From assembly GCA_030549775.1 (NCBI GenBank), contig CM060175.1, positions 9,012,455 through 9,076,454 of the forward strand: 64,000 nt of DNA. Reading direction: 5' to 3'. This DNA comes from Tamarix chinensis (Eukaryota > Streptophyta > Magnoliopsida > Caryophyllales > Tamaricaceae). Below, piece after piece: positions 1 to 11,591 of the stretch. The notes below the pieces were generated by a model that saw only the letters and a list, made by a program, of their open reading frames with translations, ran no database searches and was not told the origin of the DNA. Made by a program: the position numbers and the translations under genes. Each line of letters opens with the position of its first letter. Positions within the stretch are counted from its first letter, which is position 1.

Positions 1-60
1 TCTAATTTCTAATTAGAGGTAATCTTTATTGGCATGTCCTAATTCTAAAGAGGTTAAGAA

Positions 61-1048
61 AGACCTTTTTTCTATGGGTAAATTGAAAGCTCATGGACTT
101 GATGGATTTAATCCATTCTTCTTTAAACAATCCTGACCTATTATTGGAAATGATATTGCTTAAGCCTTTGTTGATTTATGGTTCTGTAGGAAGCTCCTTA
201 GGCAGGTAAATAATACTACCATTACTCTTATCCCTAAAATTAGAGGTTCTTCTAAAGTAAATGATTTTAGGCTTATTGCCTGTTGTAATGTCTTCTACAA
301 AATTTTCTCCAAAGTACTAACTAATAGATTACAAAATGTGTTGTACTCCATTGTTGGAGACTCTCAAGCTGCCTTTGTAAAGGGTTGCAATTTAGGAGAT
401 AATGTTGTTATGGCCATTGAATTGGTTAAGCACTACCAAAGGAAGGCTATTTCTCTTAGAATGATTGTTAAAGTTGACATTCAAAAAGCTTATGACTCCC
501 TTGAATAATCTTTTTTGTAGCAAACCCTCTTGGATTTTGGTTTCTCTTATCATTTCACACAATTGATTATAGCTTGTGTGACTTCTTTTAGAATATCTTT
601 CAATGTGAATGGCACATTGACTAGTCCCTTTGACTATAAGAGAGGTCTCGGGCAGGGTGATCCTTTATCTCCTTATCTTTTTATTATTGCTATGGAGTAC
701 CTTCATAGGGATTTGCATCAGTTGTGGAATGATGCAAGGTTTCTTGGTCATCATGGCTGCAATAAATTCAAGATTATTAACTTGTGCTTTGTTGATGATA
801 TGATATTTTTTACCAAAGGTGATGTTTACTCGGCCTCACTTCTTAAAAAGAAGTTGGATGACTTTGCTCATTATTCTAGCTTGAAAGCAAACCCCTCAAA
901 GAGGTTAGTTTATTTGGCTGGGGTAACTGTGAATGTTAAGGTTCACATTTTAGAGATTCTCAAGTGTGATGAAGGTACTTTCCTTTTCAGATACTTGGGT
1001 GTCCCCTTACCCTTACTCGATTGGGTATTTCTCACTTCCAGCCTTTGA
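61..1048 (+). pseudogene. LINE reverse transcriptase domain (degenerate)
   Basis: The translation carries the landmarks of a plant LINE reverse transcriptase: a HGLDGFNPFFFK-type segment near 90-130, LIPKIRGSS and DFRLIACCNVFYKIFSK near 228-310, QAAFVKG near 366, then KVDIQKAYDSLE near 470-505. The longest open piece (530-1048) holds the RGLGQGDPLSPYLF motif and the catalytic FVDD box (about 790-801), the counterpart of YADD/FADD. These residues would bind metal and synthesise cDNA at the nicked target site. Upstream stops show it is not translatable as one protein. A retroviral-type RT is excluded by the motif spacing and the LINE-style flanking blocks. Confidence 0.88.
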
Positions 1049-1619
1049 TTGATAGACTATTTGCTAGGATTCTCCTATGGACTAATAAACATCTCAGTTA
1101 TGCTGGGAGAATCCAAATTATCAAGTCTGTGTTGTTTGGCATTTATAATTTCTAGTCTCAAGTTTTCATCCTCCCAAAAAAGGTTATAGCTCATGTTGAC
1201 AGCATTTGCAGGATCTTCCTTTGGTCAGGCCTTAACTCTAGCTCTGATAAGGCCTTGATTTCATAGCAACATGTCTATCTCCCCATCAAAGAAGGGGTTT
1301 TAGATCTAAAAAACATTTTCTATTGGAATATTGTAGCTATGGGAAAGAGGCTTTGGTAGATGTTCTTTAACAAGGAGATCCTTTGGATCAAATGGGTGCA
1401 TGGATATTACATAAAAGGAGCTAATTTGAGTGAATTTCATTTTAATTCTCAGCAGTGTTGGATTTTTAGAAGAATCCTTCTTCTCAAAGATGGTCTTCTT
1501 AATGTGTTTGTGTTCAACCTAATGATTTATATAAAACTAGCAGAGTTTATGATATGATTAGGCTGAAAGGTGGTATCAAGCCATGGTATAAGCTGGTTTG
1601 GAATCACCCTGGTCTCCCT

Positions 1620-2012
1620 AGATTAAAAAAAAAAATCACCTTTTGGCTACTATGTAGGAAGGCTTTCCTTACTAGAGACAAACTTGGGAAATGAGGAGTT
1701 ACAAATGAGATAACTTGTGGTATTTATGCTAGGGACCTAGAAGATTTAAATCATCCTTTTATTCTCTGCTCTTTTGCTAGGGATCTTTAGATCACTATGT
1801 GTAATTGGCTTGGCATTGTTCCCCCATTAATAGATTGGGATCATTTTTACCATTGGATTATCCAAGGGCATAAGTATAGAAGAGGTGAACAAGGCATTAA
1901 GAGAATGATTATTGGTGTTATTGTCTATAATATTTGGCACTCTCGAAACCAAGCTATCTTCCAAGCCAAAGTCCCCTTGATGAAGAATGTGGCTCGGGAG
2001 ATTATCTTCTAG
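1620..2012 (+). pseudogene. LINE C-terminal zf-RVT-like region (degenerate)
   Basis: Downstream of the RT, the forward frames give ITFWLLCRKAFLTRDKL, then a Cys/His-bearing stretch (CGIYARDLEDLNHPFILCSFA) and MCNWLGIVPP. This matches the order seen in the zf-RVT segment that follows plant LINE reverse transcriptases, where a CxxC...H...C cluster precedes an IWxxxxxWLG block. Several stops interrupt it. The open piece 1797-2012 ends in an NIWHSRNQAIF segment typical of the same region. Its role in intact elements is presumed nucleic-acid binding. Here it is only a fossil. Confidence 0.7.
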
Positions 2013-2175
2013 ATCTTCATCAAGTTGTCCTCAACAGAGAATAAGGCTAAATGGGGTGCTTTGTTAGATTGTCTTGATAGATTTGTCTAATCTCTTTATA
2101 AATATTTTTTTATCTTTTTAATGTACTATCTCTCTTTTAGTAATTAATGAAATTCTAATTACTTACCAAAAAAAT

Positions 2176-3046
2176 GAGTATGATCATCTTATTCATTTAA
2201 GGAGGTTATTTGATAAACTAAGGAAAAATAAACTCTTTGGAAAGATGGAGAAATGTGATTTTACGCTTTCGAATATTGTTTTCCTTGGATATATTGTAAG
2301 TAGTGAAGGTATTAAAGTGGATCCTACAAAGATTTAAGTTATTCAAGATTGGCCAATACTCAAAGATATTCATGAGGTGAGGAGTTTTCATGGTTTAGTA
2401 AGTTTTATAGAAGATTCATTAAGGACTGCAATTATTACCACACCAATAACATAAATCATGAAGAAAGGAAAATTCAGATGGAGTGAAGATACAACTAAAG
2501 CCTTAAAAACTTTGAAGGATAAGCTATGTAATGCACCAATATGTCTTTCCCTAACTTTGAAAAATTACTTGAAGTTATATGTGATGCTAGTGGGGTAGGG
2601 ATATGAGGTTAACTCTCACAATAAAAGGGATCCATTACATTCTTTAGTGAGAAAATAAATTGGGTAAAATTAAAGTATTCAACATATGATAAAGAATTCT
2701 ATGCTACCATAAGAAGACTAGAAATATGGAGCCATTATTTGACACCTAAGCCGATTGTTTTGCATTATGACCATGAAAGCTTAAAATATTTGCATGATCA
2801 AAAGAAGAATAGTCTTAGGCATGCCAAATGGGTTAGTTTATTATAATCCTTCGTGTTTTATGTCAAACATTTCGATGGTAAGAAAAATGTCATGGTAGAT
2901 GCTTTAACCAGAAGATCTATGATACTTGTTATGTTGGATGCTAAATTATTAGGTTTTGAAATATCAAAGGAATTATATGCTAAAGATGAAGATTTTGTTG
3001 ACATCTATAAAGCATTTAAAAAGAATAATAGTTGTGGTAATTGTTG
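2176..3046 (+). pseudogene. Ty3/gypsy RT-RNase H remnant (chromovirus-like)
   Basis: The forward translation reads, with stops, through HLRRLFDKLRKNKLFGKMEKCDF, VFLGYIVSSEGIKVDPTK, VRSFHGL, the RNase H entry ICDASGVG, then FFSEKINWVKLKYSTYDKEFYA, DHESLKYL and finally VDALTRRS in the open piece 2853-3047. That order (RT thumb, RNase H, start of the integrase spacer) is typical of Ty3/gypsy pol. The FHGL-type wording resembles the Reina/Galadriel side of plant chromoviruses, but this lineage call is tentative. The left end is cut by the LINE. The right end stops around 3046, where unrelated LTR-like sequence begins. Confidence 0.85.
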
Positions 3047-4497
3047 ACCTTATATGTCAATCAATCTTTTTTTTTATGATAAAAAACTCAATTATGAACT
3101 TAACTTATCTTGTTAAGTGTGCATATGTATCATAGAAAAAATTAAAGTATTTAACACTTAACTAAGTTAAGGAGTACTAAAGAAATAAAGTTTACAAATC
3201 ATATCCCAAGCACAAGCCATATATCAACAAGGAAGAAAAAAAATAAGGCGCTAGCTTTAAGTACTTTAATTTCATGTGTAATACACAAACCATGAAGGAA
3301 TAAGTGTGCTCAAGATACCAAGACTCAAGCTTCAAATAGTAAGTCACATTCTTCAATTTTGTATACATATGATTTACATATTAAGAACTTAGATTTTTTA
3401 ATGATTTTATTTTAATATTACTATTTAGAAATAATTTTGAAAGATCTTAAAGTGATTTCATGAATCCAAAATATTTCCAAATATTTATGCAAAATATTAT
3501 CTTAAATTAATTTTATTTTAAGCATTTTTACATATTATCTAAATTATAAAATTCAACATAATTTACATATACATTATTTTTGGGTAAATAAGGTTTCTTT
3601 AAAAAGACTATGATTTTTTACTTTACATCAAAATAGATAACATACAATTTTGAGCCCTATAGCTCAAGTTTTGGTCTTTTTTGTAGAGGTACGCAGTGTT
3701 GAAAATTATTCCACCTATTGACTAGTTTGCCAAAACTAATCGACTGGTCTAGAAATTTATGAGATTTTCTATCCCTTATAATTTGATTGTTAGATTAATT
3801 TTTACGCCCAACGGCTAGTGCTAATTTTTTTTTCATATTTTAGTACTATAAATAAGAGTTGTTATAATTTAATAAACATCAATCATGCTAGCACAACTCT
3901 TCAAAAATTATCATATTCACATCTTACAAAGAATCAAAGAGATATTATTTTTTACACTTTTCAATCTAAATCAAACTTTTCTAGTGCTCAATTTCTTCTT
4001 CATATTTAGCTAGATTGCTCATATACTTTTAATTATTATTTCTCTAGTTAGATAAAAATCTTCATTGATGATTGCTCACTTTCATATGCTAACTAGTGAT
4101 GATTCTTTTTGTATTAATTCAACCCCATTATCTCAAACACAAGTGAAGAGTGGTTTGTTGTCTAGAATACCTAAAATAGGTCATTGATATTGTACTCTCA
4201 TAAACCTAGAGAGGATAACTAGGAAAAGTGTAAATCATCTTCTAGAGGGATCATTGAAATTATAGGCTCATAAACCAAGAGAGGAATGATCATCACCAAA
4301 CACACACTATAAATAAAGAGAGACTCAAATACAAAATGTAAAACCTTTTGGTAGTGGATGTAGATCAATTTTGTAGAGTTTTCTTAACCACTATAAATCA
4401 CTTTTTTATTGTTTGTCATCCTTCTACTTATTTCTCACAAAATTTTAATTTGGCATTATTGTTACAAAATGCTCTATTTACCCCTATATAGTATACA
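3042..4497 (+). mobile_element. Probable Ty1/copia (SIRE-like) 5' LTR
   Basis: The gypsy reading frame stops at about 3041 and a segment starting TGTTGAC follows. Inside is an ACGGCTAG block (3810-3817) followed 30 bases later by a TATAAATA box (3847-3854), a layout I associate with SIRE/Maximus-type copia LTRs. A CA near 4496-4497 is the likely 3' edge, about 14 bases before a primer-binding site. That gap is longer than usual, so the end is uncertain. No second LTR copy was found in the window, so the limits rest only on context. Confidence 0.45.
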
Positions 4498-4511
4498 TAT
4501 GGTATTTGAAT

Positions 4512-4520
4512 TGGTATCAA
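4512..4520 (+). other. Candidate retrotransposon primer-binding site (initiator Met tRNA)
   Basis: TGGTATCAA at this position matches the first eight bases of TGGTATCAGAGC, the common plant copia site complementary to the initiator methionine tRNA. It sits between the presumed LTR and the gag remnant, where priming of minus-strand synthesis would start. The 3' half has drifted. Confidence 0.55.
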
Positions 4521-4559
4521 ATTTTGAGGCTTCATTAAATTGATCTAACAATCAAAAGC

Positions 4560-5280
4560 TCAATATCCTCAAGGTATGGATATCTTTGTGGGTGAATAAT
4601 TGGCATCATCAAAGCCTCCTTTTTTTCATTAGAGAAATTTTTGAGCTTTGGAAGAGGGATATTAAGAGGCTCTTCATGTTATAAAATCAAGACTTATGGT
4701 TCATCATTCATCCTAGTCCAATCAATATTCAAACATCCATTCTCAATGAATTAATTGATAAACCAATTGAATAATGGACGGAGTTTGATAAGCAAAGAGC
4801 CATGTTGGATGAAAAGCTATATTGATACTCTATTATGGTCTAGCAAAAGATTTGCATGAATCAATTCTAGAATATTCTATAGCTAAGGATATTTGGGAAA
4901 AGTTGAGCATAACTTTTGGAGGTGAAGAAAAAGAAGAAGCTCTACAACCTTACTACATCACGTCACGTGATGAAACTTCAAGTAAAGAAGATAAGGTAAA
5001 AAATTCTCTTCAAACCTCTCAAAGTCACTGAGTTGCTATAAATAAGTATCCTAATAATTTTGAAGAATTGGCTATTTACAACTTAGAATCTTCTCATTTA
5101 TGTTCAAGCCATGAAAATTTAAAGGTTGAAATGGAGATGTTTGCATCTATGGTTGGAAATTTGAAATTTAGGTTAGATGAGGATTTTGAAAAGACTAAAG
5201 ATTACTCTTTATCTAATAATGTTGAAAAATAAAATGCTTTTGAACTCCTTAAAGAATAAAGATCTACTTTTGATGTAATG
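4560..5280 (+). pseudogene. Ty1/copia gag remnant
   Basis: The open piece 4822-5031 encodes YYGLAKDLHESILEYSIAKDIWEKLSITFGG. The AKDIWEKL segment is the hallmark of the copia-type gag (UBN2/DUF4219 family), which forms the capsid-like particle. Upstream frames give EFDKQRAMLDEKA, the usual preceding helix. The downstream frames give NFEELAIYNLESSHLCSSHENLK and an acidic helical tail before the similarity fades near 5280. Stops at 5029-5031 and 5230, among others, break the frame. It is the only coding part of this element that remains next to the presumed LTR. Confidence 0.7.
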
Positions 5281-5284
5281 TATT

Positions 5285-6115
5285 GATCACCCATTTCATA
5301 AGTGCTGCTCAGTCCTATAAGTAATGGCCCCTTCCTAAGTCTGTGTAGGTAAGAGATGATTCCCTTACTGATTTTGATGTGTATGAGGCCTTAGATGGGG
5401 TAGAGTGATGATTCACTGTACCTAGTGTGGGGTCCAAGAGGGTATTCAAGGGACTTCTTGTTTTCTATTATTTCTACCATATTTATTTTCCTATAGAGAG
5501 AGTTATTTTTACCTTATTTTAGTTATGTATTAACCCTAGCATTTGCATACCCTAGTTTTATTAATGAGTGTTGAAATATTATAGTTTTTATTAATAATTC
5601 CTATTAATAAATCTTATACCTTTAGCCTTGTGGTTAGTATGATATTGGCTAAGGGTCAATCTTATACTGATCGGCAGTAGCACCCCCATTTTTAGTGCAT
5701 GGTTTTCCATAATAAACAAAAAATTTCAACTATAAATTTTGGAGGTTTTACAAGGAACCTTACTATTCTAAAACCGATGGAATGGTCTGAAGCACCTTTT
5801 TAGGGATAACACACTTGAGCTACTATTATCATCTAGCTAAATAGATCTAAAAACATCAACTTGGTCCTGACTCACGTACTTTTCCACTTTAAATCATTAG
5901 TATCTTTTCCATAGATTATACTGTTACATTTTCAATTCATGATAAGTAGGGGCCCCACTATTTTTAATATGGTGGAATGGACTAATGTACCTTCTTGAGG
6001 CAAAATGGTCTCAAGCCACTATTCTTTTTGGTGGAACAGAGATTTTAAAACATCATATTCTTAGGGTAAAACACTCTTAAGCTGATATTCTCTCTAAATT
6101 ACCTCCTAAGTTGGA
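5285..6115. other. Unassigned transposon debris
   Basis: I see no gene here. The stretch 5875-5912 resembles the conserved internal block shared by the giant LTRs further right (see 40848-40880), in the same orientation as that copy. So part of this interval may be an orphan LTR fragment of that family. Motifs such as GGAATGG recur at 5778, 5972 and nearby, but give no clear repeat unit. Confidence 0.35.
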
Positions 6116-6119
6116 ATAT

Positions 6120-8078
6120 CCAGGAAGCTTTACTATTCCTTATGTGATGGAAATTTTGAAATTTTATAGAGCTCTATGTGACTTGTGTGCTAAGATAAAT
6201 TTGATGCCTTTCTCAATTTTAAGAGTTTAGATTTAGGAAACCCAAAGCCTATTAACATGTCTCTATAATTATTAGATAGATCTATCAAATATCCTCGAGG
6301 TATAAAAGAAGATGTTTTGGTGAAAATGATAAATTTATATTTCCTATTGATTTTGTTGTATTTGATATGGAAGATGACTAAAGGATTCCTCTCATTTTTC
6401 ATAGACCATTTCTAGCTACAAGAAGGACATTGATTGATGTCCATGAGGGTAAGTTAATTCTTTGATTACATAGTGAGGAAGTTGCATTCAGTTTCTTTAA
6501 CAACATGAGATACCTAGATGACACTTAACATAGCATTTATGTATTATATAAAGTGATTAATGATTTTTTTTCAAGAATGTGTCAAACATGATCCTTTAGA
6601 GAGATTAATGTGTCAAACATGATCCTTTAGAGAGATTCTTAATAGAATCCTAAGGTAACAAAGATGGAGAAGGATTTGAAGAGGTCATTCAATATTTATG
6701 CACTCATCGGCCTTATGATAAAAACAAAGTAGTCTCTTTAAGAAGATAGGAGATAAATCAAGTGAAAAAGTTAAAACTATCTATTTAGGAGCTACAAATT
6801 TTGAAACACAAGCAACTTCCTGAATACTTAAAGTATGTTTTTCATAGTCATAATGATACACTTTTTGATAATATTTCTTCATCATCATTAATTGATCTGT
6901 AGGAAGAAAATTTTATGGTAGTACTTAATGAGAGAGAGATAAGGCGTTTAGATAGCCCATCACTAATATGAAAGGAATCAGTCCTTCCATATGCATGCAT
7001 AAAATCCTCATGGATGATAACTATAAGAACGTGATATAACCTTAAAGGAGACAAAACCTAAAAACAACACAAGTGGTGAATAAAGTGGTATTAGATGCCA
7101 TTTTGATATATCCCATCTCCAATAGGTTTTTATTTAGTCCTATATAAGTGGTTCCTAAGAAAGGTGTAATTATCGTGGTTAATAACATTAATAATGAGTT
7201 GATACCTACTAGAATTGTTTTGTGATGTCATATTTATATTGATGTCATAAGATTAAATGTTTCCATGAGGAATGATGATTTCCCTCTTCTCTTTATTGAC
7301 CAAATGCTGGAGGGTTTAGCAACACATGAGTTTTATTTTTTTTCTAGATGGACATTTTGGCTATATGCTAATCCCATTTTCCTTGACGGCTAAGAAGAAG
7401 CCACTTGTACTTGTCCCTATGGAACTTTTTCATATAGGTAAATGCATTCTGGCCATTGTAATGCTCCTATTACTTTCAAAAGGTGCACGGCGACCATGTT
7501 TCATGAAGTGGTTGAGAATTTTATAGAAATTTTCTTGGATGATTTTTAATTATTTTGCTCGTCTTTTGATGCATGCTTGGATAACATTAAGCTTCTATTT
7601 AGAAGTTGTGAGGATAATTATCTTATTTCAAATTAGTAAAAATTTCATCTAATTTTTTAAGAAGATATTATGTTTGGAAATAAGATCTCACGTAAGAGAT
7701 AAAGGTAAATAAAGGATAAATAGAAATTATTGAAAAATTAACTCCCTTAAAATATGGTAAGAACATTCAAAGTTTTCTTAGTCATTTTGGTTTATATAGA
7801 AGGTTCATTTAGGAATTTTTAAAAATTTACAAACTTCAATGTGGCCTATTGGTTAAAGAATAGGTGTTTGAATTCTATGATGCATGCCTAATGGATTTTA
7901 ACACTCTTAAAGAAAATCTTGTGAATGTTTTTATTATTGTTTCTTGAAATCAGAACATTCCTTTTGAAATCGTGTGTAATGTTATTGATGTGGTTGTTGC
8001 AGCAATGTTGGGATAATGAAGGGAGAAAATTTTCCATACTATTTATTATGCCACCATAACATTGAATTAGGCATAAAA
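6120..8078 (+). pseudogene. Ty3/gypsy (Athila/Tat-like) protease-RT-RNase H remnant
   Basis: Forward frames show, in order: a protease tail (INLMPFS, then SIKYPRGIKEDVLVK at about 6270-6330); a linker with LPEYLKYVF (about 6820) and the SPSICMHKIL block (about 6978); the RT entry with DAILIYPIS and VVPKKG (about 7095-7165); FPLLFIDQMLEGLATH (about 7280); CTCPYGTF; a decayed CNAPITFKRC and the catalytic box IEIFLDDF (about 7525-7548); and an RNase H start near 7960-8060. The order and wording are those of the Athila/Tat branch of plant Ty3/gypsy elements. Dozens of stops and small indels make it long dead. The right end at about 8078 meets LTR-like sequence. Confidence 0.8.
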
Positions 8079-8094
8079 TAATTATACCACTACG

Positions 8095-8330
8095 AAAAAA
8101 AATTGCTAGCTAATATAAGTGGATTTGAGCTAATTACCCACGTGCTCTTTCACTTTAAGTGATTAGTGTCTTATTTAAGGTTAATTTTCAAGCAAAAAAC
8201 ACATTAAAATAGATATACATATAGCATGGGTCCAAATCCTTAAGCTATTTTCAAACCCTAATTACACTCCCTTTAGTAATCATTCATCCATATTAGTTAT
8301 AAAAACACACATAATCTGACAATACAATCA
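8095..8330 (-). mobile_element. Orphan LTR fragment, possible 3' LTR piece of the minus-strand gypsy element
   Basis: The segment 8145-8180 matches the conserved internal block of the giant LTR family (compare 13471-13505), in the same orientation. It lies just beyond the 3' (integrase) end of the minus-strand gypsy remnant, where that element's 3' LTR would be expected. No LTR terminus is visible, so it is at most a small internal piece. Confidence 0.35.
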
Positions 8331-8339
8331 TGCCTTAGG

Positions 8340-8940
8340 AATATGATGTATTTTAACTAAGTGCATATGCCACCACATTAGCCTTACCCTTATGGTATGT
8401 CAAGTCCAAGTCCAAGTCATAATCATTGAACAATTCCAATGATCATCATGTTTTTAAATTCAACTCCTGTTAGATGAAGATGTACTTGATATTCTTATGT
8501 TCAGTGTAGAACTTGCATTGAACTCCACATAGATAATACCTCCATATCTTAAGGGAGAACATTACCGCAACATGCTTTAATTCATGCATCAAGTAGTTTT
8601 ATTCCTACGACTTCAACTGTTGAGAAGCATAAGCTACTACCTTCTATGTTGAATCAGCACACAACCCAAACCATGATTGGAAGCATTACTATACACCTCA
8701 AAACCTTCAGAATCACTTGAAAATGTGAGCACTAAGGCTGAAGTCAAATGCCTCTTCAAATAATCAAAGGCTTCACTAAACTTTTCATTCCATTGTAATC
8801 GCATAGCCTTCTTCAATAGTTGAGTCAATGGTTATGCAATCTTAAAAAAGTCTGCCACGAACTGATAGTAATAACTAGATAACCTTAGAAAAATACACAT
8901 CTCCTTGAAAGAAGTGGCATATACCACTCAGAGACAGCTT
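8340..8940 (-). pseudogene. Ty3/gypsy RT end, RNase H and integrase-entry remnant
   Basis: On the minus strand the open piece 8637-8828 encodes the RNase H start: QWNEKFSEAFDYLKRHLTSA, then a GFEVYSNASNHGLGCVL segment. Here the usual catalytic DAS has become NAS. Upstream frames give VVDATKIQA near 8940, and downstream frames reach YHKGKANVVAYALS (about 8360-8405), the usual bridge into the integrase zinc finger, with ADALSR changed to AYALS. It aligns closely with the plus-strand fragment at 16845-17480, so the two come from one family. Similarity ends near 8340. Confidence 0.82.
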
Positions 8941-9199
8941 GAATTTTGGTAGCATCCACTATCACTCCATCCTAAGAGATCATATGATCAAGGAAATCAT
9001 GTTGATTTAACTAGAACTCACACTTTGAAAGCTTGGCATATAGTAGGTGTGATCTTACCAAACCTAAAGTCTACCTCAAATGTTGCTCATGCATATCTCA
9101 ATTGCTAGAGAATATGAGGATGTTGTTAATGAAAACTACAATGAAATATTCTAAGAAAGGATGGAATATCTGTTTCATAAGGGGCATGAAAGCTGTTGG

Positions 9200-9610
9200 C
9201 GCATTAGTGAGTTCGAAGGGCATTATATGAGCTCATAATGGCCATACCTTATTTCTTAGGGATATTTTGTTCTGCTGTCCTCAGTTGATGGTATCCAGGC
9301 CAAAGATCAATCTTGGATAACACCTTGGCTCCCTTGAGTTTATTGGATAAGTCATTGATCCTTGGCAACAGATAATGGTTCTTCACTATCACCTAGTTTA
9401 ATACTCGGTAATTGATGCACAACTTCAAGCTCACATCCTTCTTCTTTACAAACAACACCGACACTCCCCAAGGTGCTATGCTTGGGTCGATATAACCCTT
9501 CTCCAAAAGCTCCTCCAACAGAGCCTTAAGTTCTTTCATCTTTACAAGAGACCTACGATATAGAGCCTTAGATATTGGCTTTGTCCCTTGCAATACATCC
9601 ATGGTGAAAT
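9200..9610 (-). pseudogene. Ty3/gypsy reverse transcriptase N-terminal part (degenerate)
   Basis: The minus-strand piece 9393-9602 encodes GTKPISKALYRRSLVKMKELKALLEELLEKGYIDPSIAPWGVSVLFVKKKD followed by LCINYRVLN. This is the classic fingers/palm entry of Ty3/gypsy RT (PYRMSP, ELKxQLxELLxKGFIRPSxSPWGAPVLFVKKKDG, CIDYRxLN). The Asp of the CIDYR block is Asn here. The next frames continue through [28 protein letters not shown] sequence near 9290-9360. The catalytic YxDD region between about 8950 and 9200 is badly scrambled. Confidence 0.82.
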
Positions 9611-9699
9611 CAACTTCTCAAATGGGTGATATTCTCGGAATATTCTCAGGGAATACTTTAGGAAAATGACATACCACTATTATCTTCTCCAAGGGCATC

Positions 9700-10175
9700 T
9701 CAGCTACTTTGGTGTCTCTAACACTACACGTGTAGAGCTGATGTCCCTTACATACGAGGTCACTCAACCTGATCCTTGTATAAGGATTACATTCACACTT
9801 TGGTATAAAACCCTAATACCCTTTGGTTCTCACAAAATCATGTGTTCTTGCACGCAATTGTCAAGTGCTTGGTACTTCCCTACCATATCCATCCCGACGA
9901 TCACATTAAAATTATGTAACTTCAGTTCTATAAGGTACGACCAAAATTCTATTCCTCCCACTACCAAAATAACTCATTGATATAACCTAGAGCATGCAAT
10001 TCTATCCCCAAAATACAACACAACCTAAGTAGAAATACTATTAGAAGGAAATAAGGCAGCTCTAGCTACAAATTTAGATGTTACAAAAGAGTGTGTTGCA
10101 CCAAATTCAAACAATATGCAAGCAAAAAAGGTAGATATAATAAGCATACCAATCACCACCTATGCCTGACACTCT
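9700..10175 (-). pseudogene. Ty3/gypsy aspartic protease remnant
   Basis: Minus-strand translation gives FGATHSFV near 10090-10115, the GATHSF block that follows the catalytic DSG in plant gypsy proteases. The DSG itself reads EFG, so the active-site aspartate is lost. The downstream frames give GGIEFWSYLIELKLHNFNVIVGMDMVGKY (about 9870-9960), the typical protease C-terminal half. The intact enzyme would cleave the gag-pol polyprotein. The plus-strand copy at 12937-13170 has the same VIVGMDMLGKY ending. Confidence 0.75.
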
Positions 10176-10399
10176 ACCTCTACTTGAATCATCATGTTTA
10201 AGTATCCTACTAATGAAACTCCCACGACACTAGTTGATCCTTACCTTGCTCGAAAGGTTGAGGCCTTGTACATCTGAGTTGACTAGCTTGACTAGCAGCA
10301 CTAGTAGGGGATAGAGGAACTCTCTAATTTTTTGTGGTTGCTATATATATCAGATACTCTAAGCTCTAGTTTGGCTCCTTTGGATGCTTCCACTACCAA

Positions 10400-11280
10400 C
10401 TTGACACTCATAGGTCTATGCCCCACCATGCCACATCCATAGCATGTCACCTTGTTGCCTCTGTAATGTACCCTTAGGTGATTTGTACCACACTACTTGT
10501 AATGGTAGTGCCTCTCCTCAGCATGACCCCTAGATAACCCTCTAACTTGGGGGTATTAAGCCCATGCTCTGGCCATATCTTGGTGGCAAGCTACCTCTTG
10601 AAAAGACCTTCTTTTTATCACTGGGATACTAGTGGCCGTCAAACTTCCACTTTCTCCTTAACTAAGCACTCTAGGCTTGACTGGCTATAGATGCTTCCAA
10701 ATCATTCTCATATACCCCTACCACATCTGGTACTTGATCCCCTGCCCAATCTTTAAGCAGTGAACTTGCATCACCTCGTTGGCCTCCACTTTTGGGGCAA
10801 ACTAGACCAAGTTCATGAATCGAGTGTTGTACTTCTTGATGAACATGCCCCCTATTGAAGCTCCATGAACTCATCATACTTCTTCATGCAGAGGTGAGTT
10901 GGGTATAAATTGGCTTGCAAAACCTCCAAGGACAGTATCCATCTCATGAGTTCTCCACCCCTATGTTGGAGATTCCTCCACCATGTGTTTGCCCTTCCTC
11001 TCAAGTAATATACTAACACATTAACTCTTCTATATCCTAGGCATCCACAAGCGGCGAAGGTCTTCTCCATATCCCAGACCCATCATTTCATGATGACAGA
11101 GTCCTCTTAGCCCTCGAAGATCAGTGGGTGATGATGCCCAACCCTCTTGAGTCAATCCTCCAAAGCTAGTGCAGCTACTGGCACTGGTGGGGCTTGGGAG
11201 TACTCAAATTTGGCCCTCTACATAGGCTCTGATGGTCTCTATAAAGGATTTGATGCATTCAAATCAGTAATTAGAAGCCA
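10400..11280 (-). pseudogene. Ty3/gypsy gag remnant with CCHC zinc knuckle
   Basis: The minus-strand piece 10852-11070 encodes MEKTFAACGCLGYRRVNVLVYYLRGRANTWWRN, then a TWAEF-like segment and NLYPTHLCMKKYDEFMELQ. This is the retrotransposon gag core (helical capsid) of chromovirus-type elements. A zinc-knuckle region follows at about 10415-10515, with two Cys/His clusters including CYGCGMVGHR. A start codon near 11280 (MASNY) is plausible for gag, but stops interrupt it soon after. The leader between gag and the primer-binding site is about 300 bases. Confidence 0.78.
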
Positions 11281-11580
11281 TCGATTCCTAGCTAAAAGTA
11301 ATTAGGGACAAAGTTCAAATAACATAGTACTAAGACTCATAAATAAATTACTACAAATGTTATATATGGCACATTCCCAACCCCATTCACACTCACAGAA
11401 ATTCTAGGTTTAAAATAATTGAAGTTGTCAGAAAATCAAGGGAAGAGGTTTAGAAATATGATTATCTGATATTGGCTTAAAAATCATTTTTAAAGGCAAT
11501 ACGTTTTTACGAAAAGCTCTAATAAAAACCTCTGGTATAGACTTAATAGTTCTTAAAAGTGGAGAGTTATTAAGAAAAAT

Positions 11581-11591
11581 CTCTGTTACCA
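11581..11591 (-). other. Primer-binding site (initiator Met tRNA) of the minus-strand gypsy element
   Basis: Read on the minus strand this is TGGTAACAGAG, one mismatch from TGGTATCAGAG. It begins three bases inside the inner edge of the adjoining LTR (11595). It marks the start of the internal region and fixes the orientation of the element. Confidence 0.75.

Larger units (their letters stand above)
1..2175 (+). mobile_element. L1-type LINE, 3' portion (5' end outside window)
   Basis: This is a non-LTR retrotransposon of the plant L1 clade. Reading forward, the conserved order of a LINE second ORF is visible: reverse transcriptase, then a cysteine/histidine zf-RVT-like region, then a short AT-rich 3' tail with an A-run at about 2168-2174. 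The reading frame is broken many times, with in-frame stops near 135, 507 and 1355 among others, so the copy is dead. The 3' end abuts a Ty3/gypsy reverse transcriptase fragment directly after the A-run. This suggests the LINE inserted into that older element, with its 5' end and the matching target-site copy lying left of the window. Confidence 0.85.

Noticed and set aside
4560..5280. A possible retroviral-like env or host gene near the copia gag
   Set aside because: The AKDIWEKL pattern is specific to copia gag, and the rest matches that layout.
9666..9980. A 104-codon plus-strand frame
   Set aside because: It is antisense to the gypsy protease remnant, which explains the sequence better.
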